Below, piece by piece: positions 59,891-64,000 of a DNA stretch of 64,000 nt. Within the stretch, counting starts at the first letter, position 1. The number at the start of each line of letters is the position of its first letter. A model generated the notes under the pieces. That model worked only from the letters and a program-made list of their open reading frames with translations. It was not told where the DNA came from and searched no databases. The position numbers were made by a program, and so were the translations under genes. Source of the DNA: Nitrospirota bacterium (GTDB taxonomy: Bacteria; Nitrospirota; JACRHJ01); the NCBI GenBank assembly GCA_021784575.1, contig JAJYHX010000001.1, positions 149,280 through 213,279 of the forward strand, read 5' to 3'.

Positions 59891-60721
59891 TTGGACAGCA
59901 GAGAAGGGCACAAAGACCTGAAGGCGAGGACGGAGGAATTCCTCCAGATATTCAGAAAAGGGGAGGAGTTCACGCAGGAGGTTCTGACGGAAAACGAGAA
60001 GCTTCGCTTCAAGCTTGTTCAGCTTGAGGAAGAGAACAAACGGGCCAGAGAAGTCGATCCCACAAAGGTAAGGACGCTCGAAGAGCAGGTAACTTCGCTC
60101 GAGGAGGAGAACCGGCGCCTGATGGAACGGTACCGGGAGGTGGAACTGGAGAACAAGAGCTTCGCCGAGAAATACCTCGAGGTGGAGCAGGAGAACAATA
60201 ACCTGGCGAACCTCTACGTCGCAAGCTACCAGCTCCACTCGACGCTCGATTTTTCAGAGGCTGTAAAGACGGTGCTTGAAATAATAATGAACCTTGTAGG
60301 CGCTGAGAAGTTCGCGATAATGCTCCTGGACGAAAAGACGATGGAACTCTCTGCGGTGGCGTCTGAGGGCGTGAAGCTGGAGGACATGCCGTCCATAGCC
60401 ACGGGCGATGGTGTAATTGGCCGCGTCGCAGCCGAGGGCGAAAGCTATTATGCCAATGACGCGCCCGGCGAAAAGCTGGACCTCTCGCTCCCGATAGTCT
60501 GTATTCCGCTTAAGATAAAGGAACACGTAATCGGCGTTATAGTGATTTACAGACTGCTCGTGCAGAAGAAGGAGTTCACGGAAGTGGACTACGAGCTTTT
60601 CTCCATGCTCGCCGGACATGCGGCGACGGCCATATTCTCATCGAGGCTTTATTCTCAGTCGGAGAGAAAACTCGTAACCATCCAGAGTTTCCTTGACCTC
60701 ATAAAAGAGAAACCGGCTTAA
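59891..60721 (+). CDS. Coiled-coil plus GAF domain protein
   Basis: A 276-residue soluble protein with a Glu/Leu-rich coiled coil (about 15-105; NEKLRFKLVQLEEENKRAR) and a GAF domain (about 115-265; LVGAEKFAIMLLDEKTMEL, ATGDGVIGRVAAEGESYY). The start is TTG, with GGAGG five nucleotides before. GAF domains bind small ligands or haem; no haem-ligating residue can be assigned with confidence. It lies between cheB and the last cheY, so it is probably a signalling partner of that regulator. Confidence 0.8.
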   Translation: MDSREGHKDLKARTEEFLQIFRKGEEFTQEVLTENEKLRFKLVQLEEENKRAREVDPTKVRTLEEQVTSLEEENRRLMERYREVELENKSFAEKYLEVEQENNNLANLYVASYQLHSTLDFSEAVKTVLEIIMNLVGAEKFAIMLLDEKTMELSAVASEGVKLEDMPSIATGDGVIGRVAAEGESYYANDAPGEKLDLSLPIVCIPLKIKEHVIGVIVIYRLLVQKKEFTEVDYELFSMLAGHAATAIFSSRLYSQSERKLVTIQSFLDLIKEKPA

Positions 60722-60751
60722 GCAGGCCGCATCTGTATAAGGAGCGAAAAA

Positions 60752-61126
60752 ATGGCTGAAATAAATTTCCTGATAGTCGAAGACTCGCCAACCATGAGGC
60801 AGCTTATTTCCTTTGCCCTGAAGAGGGTGCACGGGGCCAAGATAATGGAGGCCACGGACGGCATAGACGCGCTGAAGAAGCTCTCGGCGCAGAAATTTGA
60901 CCTCATCCTGACGGACATAAACATGCCGATAATGGACGGCCTGAAGCTTGTCTCGCTTATCCGGGGGAACGACCAGCACAAGGACATACCGATAATCATA
61001 ATAACGACGGAGGGCGCCGAGGAGGACAGGAAAAAGGGCCTGGCTCTGGGCGCGAACGCCTATCTCTCGAAGCCGATCCAGACGGCGGAGCTCTTAAAGC
61101 TCGTGAACGAATACGTCAAGAAGTAA
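60752..61126 (+). CDS. cheY: CheY-like single-domain response regulator
   Basis: A 124-residue receiver, with VEDS (9-12), phospho-acceptor D54 in ILTDINMPIMDG, TTE and lysine in LSKPI. Last gene of the operon. It overlaps the DUF3786 gene on the other strand by 11 bp at their 3' ends. It is similar to the first CheY but clearly distinct, so the two may divide output and phosphate-sink roles. Confidence 0.9.
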   Translation: MAEINFLIVEDSPTMRQLISFALKRVHGAKIMEATDGIDALKKLSAQKFDLILTDINMPIMDGLKLVSLIRGNDQHKDIPIIIITTEGAEEDRKKGLALGANAYLSKPIQTAELLKLVNEYVKK

Positions 61127-61709
61127 ATGCCAGCAGCCTCTGGCAGGCGGTGAGCGCCGCCGCCCAGAGGGCGTCAAGGGCCATGTGGCGGTCGGCGTTT
61201 GAATCGAATAACATGCTCGCCCTGGCCTCGAACTCCTCGTCCGCGAGCCAGAGCATGAACGCCATGCCTATCCTGGGATAGGCCCTGAAGGCAAAAGCCG
61301 CGTCTCCGCCCGGCATTGGAACCCCGCCAACGCACGCCGCCGCTTGAAGGAAGAAATCCCTGCCCCCCCCGTATTTGCCTGCGATGGCGTCGAGCGGCAG
61401 GGTATGTGACCCCCGGAAAAAGAATCCACCGCCCTTAAGCTCCTTCACAAGCTCGCCTGAAGGAGGAATCGGTTTTGCCTGCACGAGGTAAATCGGCGCC
61501 GTGAGGTTTATGAAATACTCGGGTCTCCTGCCCGGCTCGGAAATGCAGGTTATCCTTCTCTCGCGGGCGGACACCTCGTACACACCGCCAAGTATCTCAA
61601 GCCTGTAGGCGTCTTTCGGTTCGATATATTCTGCGCCGCTGTTCGTCTCGACCTCGCGCGGGTCGGCCTCGCCAAGCTCACGCCAGGCCTTTTCCTCGCC
61701 GGATTCCAT
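61116..61709 (-). CDS. DUF3786 family protein
   Basis: About 197 residues. The family of unknown function is recognised by its C-terminal pattern PRIGMAFMLWLADEEFEARASMLFDSNADRHMALDALW, and by YFINLTAPIYLV plus the FFFRGSHTLPLD segment. DUF3786 genes occur mainly in anaerobes with corrinoid metabolism. I place the start at the ATG at 61709, behind GGAAAAGG; a GTG at 61727 overlaps the stop codon of the upstream gene. The open frame extends to 62141, but that part is a shadow of the neighbouring gene. Confidence 0.75.
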   Translation of the reverse strand: MESGEEKAWRELGEADPREVETNSGAEYIEPKDAYRLEILGGVYEVSARERRITCISEPGRRPEYFINLTAPIYLVQAKPIPPSGELVKELKGGGFFFRGSHTLPLDAIAGKYGGGRDFFLQAAACVGGVPMPGGDAAFAFRAYPRIGMAFMLWLADEEFEARASMLFDSNADRHMALDALWAAALTACQRLLAFTS

Positions 61710-61726
61710 ATTGTACGCCTTTTCCA

Positions 61727-62809
61727 CTAATTCACGCCCTTCGTCTTTCTTATTCCCGCCGCCTTGTAGAAGGCGGAGAAATCGAAATGCGCGCGCATCA
61801 GGTCCATCGCCCGCGCAACCTTTCTCTCCTCCCGGATGCGCACCTTGCCGAGGGTGGATTCCAGCCGCTCGACGGTTGAGAGCGTGTCGCCCTTGACCGT
61901 TATCACGGGCACGCCGGAGAGTTTCGCCTTTGCGATGATAAGGCTGTTCGGCAGGAGGTCTCCTGTCAGAATCAGGCACTTTGTCGATGTCTCCAACGCC
62001 GCAAGCTGAATGTCGGAGCGGTGTCCGCCGGTTATCACGGCCTTGTTGTGCGTGCGCCTGAAATACTTCAGCGCGCTCTCGACGTCCATCGCGCCTATTG
62101 AGAGGTTCTCGACGAGTTCGTCCATGTTCTCCTCGCAGCACAACATCGTCCCGCCTATCGACTCGTTCACCTGGCGGACGGTCATGGAGTTCAATACCGG
62201 GTCTGCCGGCAGTATCCCCACGAGAGGAATGCCCTTCTTCTTTAAAAACGGCCCGGCGGATTCTTTCAGATAATCCATGCCCTCAGGCGGGACGCGGTTT
62301 ATGACGGCTCCGACAAGGCTCTCGCCCAGGAAATCCTTGACGGAAAGCAGGCAGTCCACGCACGTCTCGCCGTTAAAGGGGTCAACTATCAGGGCCTTCG
62401 CGCCCGTCTCCCTGATTATCCTTGCGCCGGAAATGCCGAGGGATATGCCGTCGAAGATATTCCTTGCCCCGCCGAGGATTACGGCGTCCGCATCGGAGGA
62501 GACTGCTTTATATGCCGCCATGACCTTCTTCAGGAGGTCTTTGCCGCGTCCGCGCAGGGCTTCCGCCATGAGGTCGTGCGAGTATACGACCGGGCAGAGC
62601 CTCTCGATAGGACCCGCGAGGCCCAGCCTTTTTTTCATGAAAAGGACGTCACCGTCCGTGAGGACGCCGCCCTCAACGGCCGGCACCCTTCCGTAAGGCT
62701 TCATGTATGCCACGCGAAGCCCGTCTTCCTTCATCTTGAGCGCAAGGCCCAGGGAGACAAGGCTCTTGCCGGAATATCCTGCCGTGGAACCTACGTATAG
62801 CGGGACCAT
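61727..62809 (-). CDS. BioD-like/DRTGG-domain protein (phosphotransacetylase N-terminal type)
   Basis: A 360-residue protein with an N-terminal P-loop GTPase/dethiobiotin-synthetase-like domain (about 1-210; STAGYSGKS at 8-16) and a C-terminal DRTGG domain (about 215-330). This is the regulatory N-terminal half of long phosphate acetyltransferases, without the catalytic PTA domain. Ribosome site GGAGGGG. It lies between an acyl-CoA synthetase and a DUF3786 gene; a regulatory role in acetyl-CoA/acetate metabolism is plausible but not shown. Confidence 0.8.
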   Translation of the reverse strand: MVPLYVGSTAGYSGKSLVSLGLALKMKEDGLRVAYMKPYGRVPAVEGGVLTDGDVLFMKKRLGLAGPIERLCPVVYSHDLMAEALRGRGKDLLKKVMAAYKAVSSDADAVILGGARNIFDGISLGISGARIIRETGAKALIVDPFNGETCVDCLLSVKDFLGESLVGAVINRVPPEGMDYLKESAGPFLKKKGIPLVGILPADPVLNSMTVRQVNESIGGTMLCCEENMDELVENLSIGAMDVESALKYFRRTHNKAVITGGHRSDIQLAALETSTKCLILTGDLLPNSLIIAKAKLSGVPVITVKGDTLSTVERLESTLGKVRIREERKVARAMDLMRAHFDFSAFYKAAGIRKTKGVN

Positions 62810-62863
62810 TTTCCCCTCCGCTCGATTGAATATTAATACAGCTTTCTTCCGGTTACTTTTCGC

Positions 62864-64000
62864 TCACGATGGAAAATTAACCACGATCCTCGCGTCGATG
62901 GCGACCGCGCCTTCTCCCTCCGGCATGACCAGGAGAGGATTTATGTCCATCTCCACAATCTCCGGGAAATCGACCGCAAGCTGAGAAAGCCTTAAGATGC
63001 AGTCTCTCGCCGCATTCAAATCCGACGGCCTCTCGCCGCGAAGCCCCTTGAGCAGCCTGAACGAGCGCACCTCCTCCATCATGGCGCCGGCCTCAAGCGC
63101 GCCGACGGGTGCAATCCGGAACGAGACGTCTCCAAGCGCCTCCACGTAAATCCCGCCCATCCCGAACATTATCATCGGGCCGAAGCTTTGGTCAAGCGTC
63201 ATGCCGAGGATTACTTCCTTTCCGCCCGCGACCATCTCCTGCACCAGACAGCCCCATACCATCGCCCCCGGCATGAGCCTCCGGGCGTTGGAGGTTATTT
63301 CGAGGAAGGCCTTTTCCACGTCGCGCGGCGTGCGAAGATTCACCCGGACGCCGCCGATGTCCGTCTTGTGGAGTATGTCCGGGGACGAGATCTTGAGCAC
63401 GACGGGGAAGCCGGTCTTGACCGCCTCCTTCACCGCCTCGCCCGAAGTTCTGGCCAGGGCGCTCCTCGGCGTGCGGAACCCGCAGGCCGAGACTATCTCC
63501 CGCGCGTCCTTCTCGCCCAGCTCGTTCCTGCCCGCCTCGCGCGCCCTCGATATAACCCCGCGCGCCCTTTCCGTGTCCATGTCAAAATGCATGAAGCCGG
63601 GATCCGGTTTTTCTCTCTCGCGGCGGTATCTGACCAATGCGTCGAAGGCCCGCACGCCGTCTTCGGGGTAGGGATATGTCGGTATCCCGCCGGAGCGGAG
63701 CATCTCCGCTCCTTTCCTTATGCTGTTGCCGCCCATGAAACAGGCCAGAACAGGCTTCGATTTACCGCCCTGAAGCTGGAGGATTGTCCTGGCCGTCCCC
63801 TCAACTTCCGTCATGGCCTGGGGCGTGAGTATGACGAGGGCGCCGTCGACGCCGGGGTCTTTCAGAACTGCCGACATCGCCGCCGCATACCTGTCCGCCC
63901 TCGCGTCGCCTATGACATCCACCGGGTTGTAGAATCCGCCCGTCGGAGGGAGGCTCCTGCGAAGCGCGGCTACCGTGCCGGAAGAGAGCTCCGCCATCCT
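62864..64000 (-). CDS. ADP-forming acyl-CoA (acetate-CoA) synthetase, C-terminal part
   Basis: Partial: the frame is open to the window edge, so the N-terminus with the CoA-binding domain is missing. The visible 378 or so residues hold the end of the succinyl-CoA-ligase-like domain (GFYNPVDVIGDARADRY, VILTPQAMTEVEGTA), a linker and the ATP-grasp beta domain (GFPVVLKISSPDILHKTDIGGVRVNL, FGMGGIYVEALGDVSFRIAP, EMDINPLLV). The enzyme makes ATP from acetyl-CoA or other acyl-CoA, a typical energy-conserving step in anaerobes. It lies 54 nt upstream of the DRTGG gene on the same strand. Confidence 0.88.
   Translation of the reverse strand, partial: RMAELSSGTVAALRRSLPPTGGFYNPVDVIGDARADRYAAAMSAVLKDPGVDGALVILTPQAMTEVEGTARTILQLQGGKSKPVLACFMGGNSIRKGAEMLRSGGIPTYPYPEDGVRAFDALVRYRREREKPDPGFMHFDMDTERARGVISRAREAGRNELGEKDAREIVSACGFRTPRSALARTSGEAVKEAVKTGFPVVLKISSPDILHKTDIGGVRVNLRTPRDVEKAFLEITSNARRLMPGAMVWGCLVQEMVAGGKEVILGMTLDQSFGPMIMFGMGGIYVEALGDVSFRIAPVGALEAGAMMEEVRSFRLLKGLRGERPSDLNAARDCILRLSQLAVDFPEIVEMDINPLLVMPEGEGAVAIDARIVVNFPS

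Noticed and set aside
61710-62141. N-terminal extension of the DUF3786 frame up to 62141
   Set aside because: It overlaps the DRTGG gene in another frame and is Arg/Gly-rich nonsense; the family match begins only after 61709.

Overview
The window is 64 kb of gene-dense DNA (roughly 58-60% GC by eye) from a Gram-negative, probably anaerobic bacterium. Support for this comes from lipoproteins and outer-membrane barrels, two RND efflux systems, a ten-haem cytochrome with its MtrB-type barrel, a cobalamin-dependent MetH without the reactivation domain, an energy-converting-hydrogenase-like membrane complex, an ADP-forming acyl-CoA synthetase, and DUF502/DUF3786 proteins. That gene mix is typical of Nitrospirota or Desulfobacterota-like lineages. 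The sequence alone does not decide between them. I see no transposase, prophage gene or CRISPR array. There are, however, several families of small palindromic repeats, some of them inside genes.

Layout. 1-4.3 kb (minus): metH-tmk-holB. 4.5-10.7 kb (plus): DUF502 protein, glmU, glmS, pcrA. 10.8-13.1 kb (minus): a SurA-N-type protein, moaC and moaA. 13.3-20.5 kb (plus): a six-gene hyfBCEFGI-like operon whose large subunit has lost all four cysteine ligands of the NiFe site, as in energy-converting hydrogenase-related (Ehr) complexes. 20.6-22.1 kb (minus): a PAS histidine kinase. 22.2-29.7 kb (minus): tetR-acrA-acrB-nodT plus a membrane metallophosphoesterase. 30-31.9 kb: a lone GDP-fucose synthase, tRNA-Asn and a secreted thermonuclease. 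31.9-32.7 kb: a repeat-rich gene-free stretch ending in a twin TetR operator. 32.7-39.8 kb (plus): a second tetR-tolC-hlyD-RND operon with an enoyl-CoA hydratase-like gene at its end. 39.8-41.7 kb: a two-CW Cys-rich protein, an alpha/beta hydrolase, a previously uncalled 31-residue membrane peptide and a histidine-phosphatase-like protein. 41.9-43.0 kb (minus): atpB-atpE.

43.2-61.1 kb (plus) is the most striking part. Fifteen tightly packed co-directional genes follow one good sigma70-type promoter: DUF4388 protein, CheY, CheA, ExeA-type AAA ATPase, CheW, decahaem MtrA/DmsE-type cytochrome, MtrB/PioB-type barrel, lone ABC substrate-binding protein, chemoreceptor with a cytoplasmic PhnD-like domain, CheW, HEAT-repeat protein, CheR, CheB, coiled-coil/GAF protein, CheY. 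I read it as a complete chemosensory pathway transcribed together with a trans-outer-membrane electron conduit. Coupling of signalling to extracellular electron transfer is an inference from this gene order.

61.1-64 kb (minus): DUF3786 protein, a BioD-like/DRTGG protein, and an ADP-forming acyl-CoA synthetase that runs off the window.
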